Below are positions 22,316 to 33,640 of a stretch of 64,000 nucleotides of DNA, piece by piece. The DNA is from Aplectana chamaeleonis (taxonomy: Eukaryota; Nematoda; Chromadorea; Rhabditida; Cosmocercidae). The translations under genes and the position numbers were made by a program. Location: contig JAPDOI010000418.1 of the NCBI GenBank assembly GCA_029168955.1, positions 241,001-305,000 on the forward strand, in the 5' to 3' direction. Below the pieces are notes generated by a model. It made no database searches. It saw only the letters and a list, made by a program, of their open reading frames with translations, and was not told where the DNA came from. How positions within the stretch are numbered: position 1 is the first letter of the stretch; the number at the start of each line of letters is the position of its first letter.

Positions 22316-23610
22316 ATAAATAAGTTCTCATTTGGCAATAATTCGATTATTTTATGCGTCATAATAAGCGCCTACAAGTACGCCGCGAAGCGGCGTGGGT
22401 GTGCACCTTGTCGTATATATTGATTATTTTGGCTTTCCGGACGACCCGACTATCCAAAAAACCGTTTTGTCCGGTTTCATGAATAAATTCTGCCGGGAGT
22501 CGCGAAAAAATTGTAGTTTCCAAAAATTTTCTACGGTGTGGGGGGATCGCAGAGATTTCGAAAAATTAAGCAACCCTCCCATCCATTTGATCCTGTCGCA
22601 AAGGTCATAGCTGAGGTCCGACACAACGACGCACTTCGGTGCTCCCTAAGGTCCAGTAGTTGTGACCGGACACAACGGGTCGAAATTGATTTTGAGTGAT
22701 CGGAATTTTTTTGCTCAAAAATGAAAATTTGTAAATTGGGGGTGAAGGTTTTAAACTAAATTTTCATCTGATCGGGAGAGTTCCAAAAATTTTTCCGAAA
22801 AATCTGCCACTATCAAAAGTAAGAGGGTTGAGGGTGTCGTATATCCGCCATGGTCGGTCAGATCGGCCTGCCCCCCCCCCCACATAATCGACCTTTCACC
22901 CCTTGACCGCCCTCTTCCGCATTTGAAGTCTTCGCGCCTGGATTATCTCGGCATACAATTGACCTTGCAGCCCTCTCCGATCTCCGCCAGGAAACCACGA
23001 ATCCCAGCGCAAGTCCAACTTCGATTCAGTCCAAATCACTATCCAAACAGTACTGAAGAGGTTTTTCTGCTCAGCCGTAGACAGCAAACATGAGCATCGC
23101 GATAGGAAGTATGCCCTGGCGCAACGCTGAGGTTACGTAGTAGACTGTTTTAAGAACAGTTGACAAAGTTTGGGTTAAACACCCACTGTTAACGTGAAAA
23201 ACAGGTTTTTTTTTTCAAATCAGCGTCGAACGCGGCTGTGTAATTTCTCAACGGGTGAAAAGGGGGTCGCAAATTTAAAATTTTCGGGTGGGAACCGTGA
23301 AAATTCCGTTCCAAAAACGGATGTACGGGAAGGGAATCGTCGAAACTTTCGGAATTTTTCGTCAATAAGGGGGTTCGTAGCTCTGCTGGTTTGCGAATGG
23401 GAGCAACGAGGGATCATAAAAATTAAAGAAAATTTTAGCAAAAAAATTAAAAAATTGGAAGAGGGGTCTTAAGAGCTCTAGAAAATTTCACCGAATTTTG
23501 GTCAACAGGAGGGTCGTAGCTCCGCCAACAATGGGCGCAACGGCCTACTCAACCCTGTTTGAAGGGCATATTACGAAAACAACATCCTTTTTCGATTTTA
23601 GGTACTATGG
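22316..23610. repeat. Gene-free, hAT-like debris
   Basis: Fragments such as GGGGGATCGCAGAG, GTGACCGGACACAACGGG, GGTCGTAGCTCCGCC and CGGCCTACTCAACCCTG (ending near 23560) belong to the CAGGGTTGAGC family. A C run of 10 lies at about 22871. A region around 22900-23090 is less repetitive, but its 63-codon minus-strand frame has no support. Confidence 0.45.
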
Positions 23611-23616
23611 TGAGTT

Positions 23617-24533
23617 TAATTAGATTGGTTAACGCCACACACCGTAATAAATCTGACTTTAAATAGTAAATTACTTGTTTTCCTCCGCCAAGGAATATTA
23701 GAGTTTTAACAGGTTCGCACCAGATTTCCTGTTCTCACAAGTTGGTACAACATTTTACAGCAGTTATCTGCAGTAAACTCCAAATACCGTGCGGAACCGA
23801 TTGCCACGATAGCCGTGAAATGGCGTGTGTGATGGTGTAGATGCAGAATCCATGGTAACAGCGACGCCTATTTTATTGATTAGCTGCGGAAATCCTGAAA
23901 AAACTTTCACGTCTTCTTCGGAAAGCGGTATTTTCAGGTAGAAATGTTCATGAAGGTGGCAGTGAAATGTGACTGAGAGTTAATAAGGGTACTGGCTTGG
24001 TACTTGAAGGGATTTTGGGTAATCAGACAATAATTTCAATCTCGTTTGTTGTCTATTCACTCTGACTATAAGGCTGCTCGGTTTCATTTCTTCAATCAGA
24101 GTTTTGACCGACAGTAAGATCGGCCCACACCCGAAGTTTCCCTTCCTTGCCGATTTTTGGTTTTAAATGTTTTTTCCCGATTCGCAGCCAACACGAAAAT
24201 CAGCCCCCACCCGGGGATTACCTCCTTTGCCCTTCCGCGGTTGCACCGGCAATCCCTTTTCCACCGCCAAACAACCGTTCCTATGTGATTATTTATTGAG
24301 AATGCGGTTGCACTGGAATTGCAGGCGTGATTCCCGGCGTGAGCTGTGTAATTGCACCACACACTATATTTTACGGCTATCGTGGCAATTTGTACAGCAC
24401 GGTATTTTTCGTCTAGTGTTATCTGCGCGTAAAACTCAACAAACGTGTCAAAAACATGTGAGAAATAATTAACATGTCTGAGTTCTAGTAATTGAAAAAT
24501 ACTAACTTCTCGAACTTATAATCGACTCCTTAA
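23617..24533. mobile_element. TTAA-bounded repeat R, copy 1 (with insertion)
   Basis: Starts at TTTAATTAGATTGGTTAACG and ends at CTTATAATCGACTCCTTAA. The outer parts match the short copy at 24999-25273: GGTAATAAA / CCGTAATAAA, TTTTAACAGGTTCGCACCAG, TTGGTACAACATTT, AACGTGTCAAAAACATGTGA. The middle (about 23785-24415) is absent from the short copy and has its own terminal inverted repeats, listed separately. Confidence 0.65.
23787..24415. mobile_element. AATACCGTGC-ended insertion within repeat R
   Basis: Left end AAATACCGTGCGGAACCG then ATTGCCACGATAGCCGTG; right end CACGGCTATCGTGGCAAT-like (it reads ACGGCTATCGTGGCAATT) then GCACGGTATTTTT. The insertion is flanked on both sides by GTTATCTGC..GTAAA-type sequence (about 23765-23785 and 24416-24436). 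The copy at 25145-25165 has that sequence once, a natural empty site. No coding frame of note. Confidence 0.65.
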
Positions 24534-24998
24534 AGTCACAGTACAATCTCAGAATCGATTTTTCGTTTTTCCGCCTATTGTAAAGCAAATTTCACGCTGA
24601 TCACAATGGTCTCTCCAGAATCGCTCAGAACTCACTACGAACTGAATTACGGCTCGTGAAAAAATTTGCATTTGAACTGGTAGACGTTTGCGGACGAGTT
24701 GCCTCGAGCCTGTATTTTCCTGTTAATGGCAGCAATCATTCTGAAGCGGGTCACTATATAAAGCCAGACCAAAAACAAAAGAAAGAACATAGATTTTGGA
24801 AATAGTAACTCGCGCGTCTCTTCCCTATTGAGGTCGGAAACCTGCCAGTGGGCGTTGCCCATTTTTCTGCCCGTGGTCGACTTTTTTCTAGCTTTTTAAC
24901 GTTTATTTAAGCGAATTGAGAGTTCGCGCTTGGCAGGGTTGCTATAGACGGGGACCGGACCAAAATATCAAAAATTACCTCTGGATTAGATTGTGCCT
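24534..24998. mobile_element. TTAA MITE, family AGGCACAGTC, copy 1 (reverse)
   Basis: A 465-bp element between TTAA (24530-24533) and TTAA (24999-25002), ends AGTCACAGTACAATCTCAG and ...GGATTAGATTGTGCCT. It is the reverse orientation of 30789-31261 and 60879-61347, sharing GGAAACCTGCCAGTGGGCG and GAACATAGATTTTGG-like strings. It is joined at both sides to copies of repeat R. Confidence 0.8.
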
Positions 24999-25002
24999 TT
25001 AA

Positions 25003-25269
25003 CGTCGATTGGTTAACGTAACACACGGTAATAAACTTGTAAGTTGAGAAGGTCACTTATTTTCCACCGCCAAAAAAATTCGAGTTTTAACAGGTTCGCA
25101 CCAGATTCCCTGTTTGAACACGTTGGTACAACATTTCACAGCTTTTATCTGCGCGTAAAACTCAGCAAACGTGTCAAAAACATGTGAGAAACAGTTAACA
25201 TGTCGAAATTCGAGTAATTCACCACAGTGGAAAAAAACATTAACCTTTTGAACTTATAATCGACTCCTT
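25003..25269. mobile_element. TTAA-bounded repeat R, short copy 2
   Basis: Begins after the TTAA at 24999-25002 (CGTCGATTGGTTAACG) and ends before TTAA at about 25270 (AATCGACTCC). It lacks the AATACCGTGC insertion seen in copy 1. Short GTCGATT terminal inverted repeats next to TTAA suggest it is itself a small TTAA element. Confidence 0.6.
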
Positions 25270-25303
25270 AATACTTCGAAAAACGAAAACGGATCATTAT
25301 TAG

Positions 25304-25626
25304 CAGGGTTGAGCAGCATTGTGACCGGCCACAACGGGGGGTCGTTAAATTTTTGAATTATTTTCATAAAAACATACTTGGGGGGGAGTCGTAAAACTTT
25401 CAATACATGACCCTTTCGCGTCCACACGTTAGCCGCGACCCTAAAAATATTACAGCAACTTTCGCTTCTCTTTGAAATTTGACACTAAATAAAGCTAAGA
25501 AAAAATTAGTGCCAGGGCTCCCCTCGGGGGGTCGTGAAATTTTGGGATTTTTTTTAGAAAAAATGAAATTTTGGGGGGGGGGTCGTAGCCGCCACGAAAA
25601 TTGCCACAACGGCCTGCTCAACCCTG
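25304..25626. mobile_element. hAT-like MITE (CAGGGTTGAGC ends), copy 2
   Basis: A 323-bp element: CAGGGTTGAGCAGCATTGTG at left, CAACGGCCTGCTCAACCCTG at right, with a perfect 8-bp duplication ATTATTAG at 25296-25303 and 25627-25634. The interior carries GGGGGGTCGT blocks like those scattered over 7.7-12.7 kb. The exact duplication suggests relatively recent insertion. Confidence 0.9.
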
Positions 25627-25634
25627 ATTATTAG

Positions 25635-26905
25635 CGCTCTTAAATCACCCTTCTCGGCAGTTTTACCCCTATCGAAGACTCTGACCAAACTACCGTATAC
25701 CTACCGTAAGCTTCCCAAAAACTCGAAATACCCAAATACATTTGTGTTCAGCACCTCATATAACCCCCTCCCCTATGTACACTAGGTTTCAGATAGAAAG
25801 TTCGACCTACAGACCCCAAAAAGCAAAATAGTGCAAAATTTCAGGAAAACAGACTAACAGCCAATTTTGATGTCTCTTAGAAAATACATAAAAATTAGAA
25901 AAGTCCAATTTAAGCACTTGAATCACAAGAAAAAATAAGTAGCCCTAACAGAATTTTCGAAATCAAATCACATCTAGTTTCATCAAAACTGGCTCATTCA
26001 CCAGAAAACCCCAGTATTTCATTCAAATCGTTTATTTTTACTTAATTTTGCGAAATTCTCTGCCATAAAAAAAGCTTTGATATATAATATATTAGTATAC
26101 TAGGACAATTTCTTCTTTTTCAATCAATCGACACCAAACCCAAAACTCCTTTTCACGCCCAATCCTACCAAAATTAGGCACATTTTCCCATTGAATAGAA
26201 ATCTATACAACCTAGGGAATGAATTGAAAACATCGAACATAAATTTTGAGAGAAAACAAAAAATAAATTTAAAAACTAGCCTTCTCAGCCTCAAAAATCG
26301 AAACGCACGGTACCCAAAAATTTGCGCTACGAATTACGCACTATTGCAGACAGCCGGAACCTGCGGACATTACACCGCATCAAACGATGAAACTCGACAC
26401 TCCCGACGGGCTGGCAGAGTTGTGATGGATGTAATGCTAGCAGGATGCTGGAAACATAGCCGCTGACAGATGGCGAATGTTGCACAGATGATAAATCATC
26501 ACAGAAACGGAGAAATAGAAGTTCTAGCTCATTTAGAGCCCGAAAAAATCATTAAAAGTGAGGTTGAGATCTTTGAACCCCAATAGTTTCGCAGTGGAGA
26601 GGGTAGATTTGCATGGGACAGGTCTACGCTTACTTTCAATGGAAAGGGAGGGGGTAGACGAAATCGTAAATCGACGAAACAGCACCCGCCAAGGACAACC
26701 GTCTGCCGATTAAGGCTCGAGGTCAGCCGAGTGCCCTTATACCTCCCGTACATCAACGGGACTAGTAGGTGGTAATAGGCGCCAGCGGGAGAGTTTACTC
26801 TTTTACAGAAAGTGGAATTGAGGAAAATTTTCTGACGGAAAACGTTTCATTAATCAATTAAATAGTTCTGTTGTTGATTTTTACATCTTTTATTCGACAG
26901 TTCTT
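25635..26905. other. Gene-free, mostly low-repeat DNA
   Basis: A/T-rich to about 26280. The 91-codon frame at 26191-26466 (plus) has a lysine/asparagine-rich first half and a different second half and shows no splice evidence. CTACCGTATACCTACCGT near 25691 is a stray module of the CAAGGG-element interior. Confidence 0.35.
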
Positions 26906-26908
26906 ATG

Positions 26909-27066
26909 TATCCTCTATTTCAGATCAAAATCTAGTGTGTTACCTCGCGTGCGTGTGCGGAGCGGGGGCTGATACAGCGAGAAAGTGTGGGGGAATAGGA
27001 GGTGCAGCCTTTGCGCGCGCAAACACCCAATTGACCGAAATAAATTTCACTCCGAAATAGAAGATA
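26909..27066. mobile_element. TATCCTCTATTTC-ended MITE, copy 1
   Basis: About 158 bp, ends TATCCTCTATTTCAGA / TCCGAAATAGAAGATA. Interior contains CAGCGAGAAAGTGTGGG and GCGCGCAAACAC. Copies at 28630-28787, 39505-39632 (one end lost) and 51895-52045 (minus), plus a right-end scrap near 36355-36385. Confidence 0.65.
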
Positions 27067-27119
27067 TCTAAATATTCATTCATCTATTTTTATTTATTAT
27101 TTCTTGCTTATTCGTTTAA

Positions 27120-28428
27120 CCCTTTCACGACCGCGTATCCCACCGGTGAGACACGCGTTGACTACCGCTTCGGACCGCGTGTCCCACCGGTGGCACACTC
27201 TTTTCGAAAATCGTTTTCTCCACCGCGTGGGGGAATTTCTAAACCTATTTATGGTCAATGCTTTGACCTATTCTGGACTCGGCTATGAACTTCGTGGTTC
27301 GCTGGCAGCTTAACCACTACAATATATCTGACCCTTCGAATGAGGAGAGGTCGAAAACCGCAAACTTGAGTACATATCGCATTTTCGCAAACAATTAATG
27401 ACGATTTTTTTCTATTTCTCGTTACTCGAGAAACAGTCCTCACCTCTTAAAGTAGTCAGATTGTGTAGCACTATTCAATAAATCACAGAAATATGACTAC
27501 TGATACTGCGAACCATTCCCGCGTTGAAATCGCCCGTATTTTGTTCACAGAAAACATTTTATGCAAATATCACCAATGTAGAGACCATTTGGTCCTTTTC
27601 TGGAAGTCCTGTTTGGTTATAGTTGGTGTAACATCGTAAAGCCGGGGCCCCAACTTTGGTGAAAACTCCCTTGGAGAGGAGCGGACGAGAAAAATGGGGC
27701 GTGCCAGAGCAGAAAACGAGTGAAAATCCAGAAAACGGTTATTAAACTAATCATTTCCAGTCAATATGTAATAATAAAACTATTTTCTACGTTTAAATAA
27801 AAAAATGAACGCTCAAGAAGATTTTTTTTACAAAAATCTAACCTTAGAAGGTGCCGAACCCGAGAGGTGAGGGGGTGGCCGAGAAAAATTTCCATCAGCA
27901 TTTCCAGTGAATATGAAAATTGAGGAAAATTTTCTACGTCTTAATACCAAAACGAATGCTAAAAATGTAAACTACAAAAAAAAACTGTCGAATTTTTCAC
28001 AAGAGCGAGGGGGTACATACTTAGCTAACGCAAAAATTAGTGCAAATCTGAAAAATATCATTTCTCTAAGCGTTTCCTGTCAACTGAAAAACAGAAGAAT
28101 GTCTATCATGGTAATCCGCGTTAATTAATGTTTCAAAGCGCTGGAATTCAACGGACTTATTTGATTTTGTGGGTGGTCTTATCTACACAGTTAAAATTTT
28201 AGAAGGCCATTTCTCTGAAAGGAAAGAGTATGGATGATTAAACTTTGGCATCATGAATTTGACGTTAACAGCCGTACGTCGAGCAGAAAAAACGAAAATC
28301 GATTTTTTGTTGGCGTGCCATTCGAGCAAAAGTGGCCCATCGGTGGGACACTACATATATACGGTGACGCAATATTGCACGCGATCCGAACGTGCAGCCA
28401 CCCAAAATTAGGCGTGGTCGTGAATGGG
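27120..28428. mobile_element. piggyBac-like non-autonomous element, copy 1
   Basis: About 1.31 kb. The left end TTAA|CCCTTTCACGACCGCG and right end GGCGTGGTCGTGAATGGG pair as terminal repeats. The right TTAA has decayed to TGAA. TTAA targets with CCC...GGG termini are the classic piggyBac signature. Subterminal palindromes GTCCCACCGGTGRGAC lie near 27138 and 27180. It aligns along its length with 37727-39065. No intact transposase frame; internal frames of 60-75 codons are not conserved between the copies. Confidence 0.8.
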
Positions 28429-30307
28429 TGAATTATTTTTATTTTACTTCATTAGTTTGCGCGCGTGCAGGTAGTATGTGTTTTATATGTAGAGTAACTT
28501 CTCTGTCATTATCGGTTACTGACTATAGTTTCGTTCGGGTGGAGTCAGCTATCCGAGAGGTGAAGGTTGTAAAGACGTTTCAATGGTTATTCATTCATGT
28601 ATTTGAATGTTTATTCGACCGTTCTCACGTATCCTCTATTTCCGAGCCAAATTTACTCTGTTACTTCGCGTGCGCATGCGGAGCGAGGGAAGAGACGTTG
28701 AGAAAGTGTAGGGTAATAGGAGACGCAGCATACGCGGGCAGAATCACGCGATTGGCGGAAATAGATTCTATTTCGAAACGGAGGATACATCCATTTATTT
28801 TGTTCATTATTTCTTCCTTATTTATTTATATATTTACTTGTTTATTCATTTACCTATTTGTTAATTTATTTATTGAATAATTTGTTTATTTATTTATCTA
28901 TTTATTTATTTATTTATTTATTAGAATTTCTCAACATTTTTATATAATAGGATTTATTTAAATATCTTTATTTTCATCGTTTTATTTATTCCTTATTTCT
29001 TGCTTACTTATTTATTTTCAATTATTTATTTAATTAATAATTTCATTTTTTATTTATTTATTTGTTTGTTTGTTTACTTATCCTAATTGACTAATTTGGG
29101 CGAGTGGAGGTGATCTGTCTTTTATAGATGAACTATCTACTTTCTGAATATCGGTACCTGGCCATAGATAGGCTTGTCCGGGTGGAGACAGCTGTCAGAG
29201 AGGTGAAGGTTGTTAAGGATGTCTGGGTGGAAGAGGGTGAAAGTTCCCTCCGAACCTGTGATTTCAGAAATTGAGCGTTTTCTCCATCTTCTTATTTTGC
29301 ATTTGAAATTTTTTATGTATTATTATAATTTTAAAAGGAAATCAAAGAAGTGGTTGCCTTGTGAAATCGAATACTTTAAGTCCACGGCAGAGGAAAAAAA
29401 TCATTGGTGCGATTGCTTATTTCCACTAAGCATGTTGCGCAATAATCAACGAAAAAGTTGAATTTTTTCCTGAATTTTGAAGAAAACACTTCGGAAGCGT
29501 AGACTAAAGTCTTCACCATGAATAGGTACACGCAGGAATAACCAGAAGAAATGAATCTTTCTCTTCCGATATTTCCATTTTTTGCAGTTTTTCATTTTTT
29601 TTGTCGTTCCTGTGAGTATCTATGGTAAAGGTTCACTGTGTATTGATGATGTGTGGTGCTGGGGGAGGGGGCAAGAACTTGCCGTTCCCTAAATGTGTCC
29701 GATGTTTTTTCCTCCAAATTCATAAAAAAATGACGCAATCTAAGGTATGCTTAATGGAAATACGCAACCGCACAACCGCCTTCTTCCATTGCCGTAACCT
29801 GTAGAACAATCTGCTATAGTCATGAAGTCTTTCTGAGTTGCTCTGAAGTAACATTTTTTGAAATAATGCGAAATGAACTTCAAAAAAATCATCGATTTTT
29901 GCGTTTTGTAAGTTACCGTGTGAGGGTTGTTTCTGGAATCTTCGTAAAATTCTGCGACGAAAACTGATTTCAGGTCGGAAAAATACTTTCCCGACCCTCC
30001 AGCCGCTGTCATTAAATAAAATACCTATTTTTTTCAGGGCTGTTGATTTTCACTCATTGCTTTTTCTGGCGCTCTAAGATGGATCCTTCGCAGAAAATCT
30101 TTTTGGAATCATCTTAAAACTCTCCGTTGAATAGCGTTTTCAAGTTGGGAAAATCCTTTCCCGTTTATGTAGCCGATTTTAATTTATGAATTGTAAAAAA
30201 ACGAGTATTTGATGGGACACACTATAAGGCTTGGCACCAACCTGGCTGGCTGATGGAGTTTTGCAGACTTTGGAAACCACATTCACCACGCACCTGCCTT
30301 TAACGCC
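28429..30307. repeat. Repeat-rich gene-free stretch with degenerate TTTA tract
   Basis: Holds the MITE at 28630-28787 (ends TATCCTCTATTTCCGA / TTTCGAAACGGAGGATA), then degenerate (ATTT)n from about 28794 to 29080. Two GTCCGGGTGGAGACAGCTGT / GTTCGGGTGGAGTCAGCTAT blocks (29175, 28533) flank them. From 29215 to 30230 modules such as CTTTCCCGACCCTCCAGCCG recur in altered form at 31310 and 55060. The 162-codon frame at 28392-28880 runs through the MITE and TTTA tract and is not a gene. Confidence 0.45.
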
Positions 30308-30311
30308 TTAA

Positions 30312-30784
30312 AGACAGTGTTCACGAAGGAAAAGTTTCACGTTTTTTTGGCTAAAACGTAAGCTTTGGGTCCCTCGGAAAAGATTGAGAACGGAAGAGAG
30401 ACGAAAAACGGCCGGTAAGTGGGTGAAAATCTCATGGGCCAGCCAACCCAATGGGCCACTCCGCCCACGTCCTATAACAGTTGTGCTGAATTCGTGGTTT
30501 CCGATAAGGAGCGATGGTTTCCGATAAGGAGCCCCGTTCTTCCCTTCATTCTCCCCGTCTCTCTTTACTCAGGTCAGCTCGCACACATCGGCCGCAAAAA
30601 ACGGGAGTTACCAGCCTCGGACAACTCGTCCACAATGCTTCCTTTGCTGAATTTTGAGGGGCCATAACTCCGTTTCCAGGGGGTCTTGAACCATTCCAGG
30701 GACATCATTGCAATAAGCATGGGACCGTTTTTAAGATGGGCGGAAAAACAGAAAAACGACTTTTATCGTGAACACTGACTGCCT
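30312..30784. mobile_element. TTAA MITE, family AGGCAGTG, copy 2
   Basis: Left TTAA|AGACAGTGTTCACGA, right ATCGTGAACACTGACTGCCT|TTAG. The right site is shared with the next element, which starts at 30789. A 4-bp GACT repeat has expanded inside the right end. Interior TCTTTACTCAGGTCAGCTC and CCTCGGACAACTCGTCCAC match 17986-18469. Confidence 0.8.
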
Positions 30785-30788
30785 TTAG

Positions 30789-31261
30789 AGGCACAGTCCA
30801 ACCTAAGAGGTAATTTTTGACATTTTGGTCCGGTCGCCGTCTATAACAACCCTGCCAAGCGCGAAATCTCAATTCGCTCACATAAGCGAGAAAAAGCTAG
30901 GAAAAAGTCGACCACGCTCCCTTGAAAGAAAAAATGGGCAACGCCCACTGGCAGGTTCCCGACCTCAATAGGGAAAAGGCGCACCAATGATTTTATTCAA
31001 AATCTATGTTCTTCCTTTTGTTTTCGGTCTGGCTTTATATTGCGACCTGCTCCAGAATGACTGCTGCGAATAGCGATAAAATACAGGCTCGAGACATCTC
31101 GTCCGCGAACTTTTACCAGTTCAAATTCAAAATTTTTTAGGAGCCGTAACTCAGTTCGTAGTGAGTTCTGAGCGATTCTGGGGACACCATTGTGATCAGC
31201 GTGAATTTTCTTCAAGGTAGGCAGAGAAGCGAAAAATCGATTCTGAGCTTGGACTGTGGCT
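30789..31261. mobile_element. TTAA MITE, family AGGCACAGTC, copy 2
   Basis: Begins AGGCACAGTCCAACCTAAG directly after the shared TTAG and ends CTTGGACTGTGGCT|TTAA. Interior GGTCCGGTCGCCGTCTATA and GGGCAACGCCCACTGGCAG match 60879-61347 and, inverted, 24534-24998. Confidence 0.8.
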
Positions 31262-32660
31262 TTAAGTGTTATAACCCAGATTCTGGTATTTAAAAAATTG
31301 AAGTTGGCCAGAGGATCAGGAAATATTTCCTCAACCTAAAAACGCTATTCGATGCAGAATTTCATGGGAAATCCAATAATAATCTTCACCGAAGATTCAT
31401 CTCTAACTTTGAAAAAGGTATGAACGAAAACCCGGTAATGATACCCATCCATTTTCAACAATGAATTGCGCGGATTTCGAGCCACTTTGGTTTCTTTCTC
31501 GGGGCTTTGCCCCGAAATTCGCCGTTTTCCCCAGCAATGAGGGTTCCTCCCTCACACGCCCAGCAGTCCAACGGAGATACATGTGTTAGGCGCTATTTAT
31601 ACTCCCACCATGTCAGCGCGTCAAGGGCGTGGAGTTGGAGTATGAATACTTCTGGGCGCGACACGCGCGTAACTCGCTTGAGGAAACTATGAATACCCTA
31701 GGGCGGAGCAAAATCTGTACACGCATTAACTACCATGCTAGTAAAAGATAGTACCGGAATCAGATATTATGGAAGGGAATGAAATTGATGACGGACTTAT
31801 GATAAGACTTCTTTATCAGCAGACGGATATATACTTTATGCTTTTCCGCCATCGACCTCCCCTGTTGAAAAGGTCATCGCTAGGATCAGCACCGCAAACT
31901 CCCCCACTGCACAAAACTTGGGTACATTCTATCTGATTTTTTTCTCGTCTCGAATGTTGAAATTGTACAGCAGATCTGTTCATTCGGCGTTTTGTCGAGT
32001 CGTTTTCGACGTATCTATTTATAAAATAAATTGAATAAAAAAATTAAAGTGGGGAAAATGTCGTTATTGTTGACGTCGCCATGGTGGAGCGGGCATCACG
32101 CGCGCTCCGCGCGTGTGTGGCGACAGGCCATTCATACTCAAACGCTACCCCGCGCGTCAGGCGCTGGCCTATAAAAGTATGTATGGACCGAAAAAAGCTC
32201 CTAACCAGGAAATTTTTAGGAGTGGAAGCATTGGTAGCCATATTCAGTAGTATGGAATGCAATTTAGGTATGGAAATGAAGAAAACTTATCGATTTCAGC
32301 TGCGAAGAGTATGATATGGTACAGCGGTTCATAGAAATGAAATTCTCAAAGAACGAGCAAATGAGCGTCGCTTGGGTTTCCTGTATGATATTTCGTCGGA
32401 AACAGAGTTAGGGGGCTACGCGAACATTTAGTTCTTAGTGAAACGTTGATTCCGTCAGAGCGAATGTTGCGGCGTGAAACTTGGAAAAAAATTTGAGATC
32501 GTTGAGCTTTGGTTAAAGCGATCCTCGAAATTCTCTGATCTTACCTTTCTCCCGTTTCGATCACAATTCAAATGCAAGCGGCTCAATGGGAGGGCATTGT
32601 GAGGAATGGAAATAGACTATAAGAGGGATCATTAAAAAATGAGGAAGAAAAAGTTTTAGC
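31262..32660. repeat. Gene-free, scattered repeats
   Basis: 31310-31400 is related to the 29.9 and 55.05 kb modules (AGGATCAGGAAATATTTCC). 31600-31690 and 32065-32185 are copies of the GGAGTATGA repeat. A 72-codon minus-strand frame (32044-32262) spans the latter. Nothing else recognised. Confidence 0.4.
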
Positions 32661-32665
32661 CGTTT

Positions 32666-33217
32666 TTGCGAAATTGCAGCTTCATTGGGGCATGTCGTGA
32701 CTTCCGTCCGACTTTGTCATCTAAAGGCCGCTGCCTGGCCTCCCGTCACCGGTCCCGCCACGATCTCTACAGAAGCCATCATGCAGAGACGCAGAAGCCG
32801 CGCCACCCCCGTCGCCTGGCAAGTCACCCCGCCACTGCCTCTTCGTCAGTGTCATCGATCGTCTGGCAACCGGGTGCCGCTCTACGTGCGTTCGCGTGAC
32901 ATGCTTGTGGCGTCCTGCTCCTTCGATCGTCATCAGTCTTGCGACCTGTCCTGCCGATCCCGCGTACGGAGGAGAGTCTACCGTGCGGTGGCGTCCTGCC
33001 CGCACCTTCTCTGCTCCTGTCATCGCCTGATGGTAGAGCAGGGGCCTGGTCCACTTCCAACCCTCACTGCCCGTGCGTCCGGTTCCTCCCATGCCTGGGA
33101 GTTCGTCAGATAGTAGGAGTTTGTCCTCTCCCATTCTCAGCTGGGCAAGGTCCGACCCTGACACGTAGGAGAAACCGTATTTTAACTTATGTATATATTT
33201 ATTGCCACGTTCATTAG
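32666..33217 (+). other. GC-rich open region, possible decayed coding sequence
   Basis: A conspicuous GC-rich island. One plus frame is open from 32666 to 33217 except for a single TGA at 32897-32899. Other frames on both strands are also long (142 codons plus, 147 codons minus), as expected when GC content removes stop codons. The product is arginine-, serine- and proline-rich (RSRHDLYRSHHAETQKPRH) and is not recognised. It could be a degraded gene or retroelement segment, or simply GC-rich noncoding DNA. Confidence 0.2.
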
Positions 33218-33640
33218 TTTAGTATTTTAAAGGTATGAATATTCGCATATTGAAATACTCGTGTCCTGTTATGTTGCAATATCATACCGTACAGACGGTG
33301 TATACATGGTTCGGTGACATATGTTATGTTTTGTGTGTACCGCGAAATTGCGGTTGTAGTTGGTTCAGACCTGTCCTGGAGTTGGCCTTGGTTTGTGGGT
33401 AAGGGCGTGGTAACAGCGTGGTGTGCGACCGGAGACTGTAGGGCCTAGCACACATGCAGTATTCCATATACTCGGTTTCCGCGTGGCAGGCATAAGCTAA
33501 GGTAAGTCCTCTGGTTCATTCGTGTCGAGCTAGCGGCTACTCACATTCCGTGACAACCGATGCTGCAAGGACGGAAACGCAGACTCGGGGTGTGGTGTAG
33601 CACACGTCGCGACAGGGCATGTTAAAAGAGAAAAATCTTT
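33218..33640. other. Gene-free stretch
   Basis: No feature recognised. GTGTAC/TATATG-rich DNA leads into the GCGATC-motif region. Confidence 0.3.

Noticed and set aside
21265..22331. Long open frames (210 codons plus, about 323 codons minus) in the 42-bp array
   Set aside because: The 42-bp period keeps frames open without selection. Several frames on both strands are equally open, and units with 4- or 7-bp losses break each frame. No start context or splice sites.
28392..28880. 162-codon plus-strand ORF
   Set aside because: Built from the end of the piggyBac-like element, a TATCCTCTATTTC MITE and a TTTA tract.
32721..33164. 147-codon minus-strand ORF
   Set aside because: GC-rich region is open in several frames on both strands; no preference for one.
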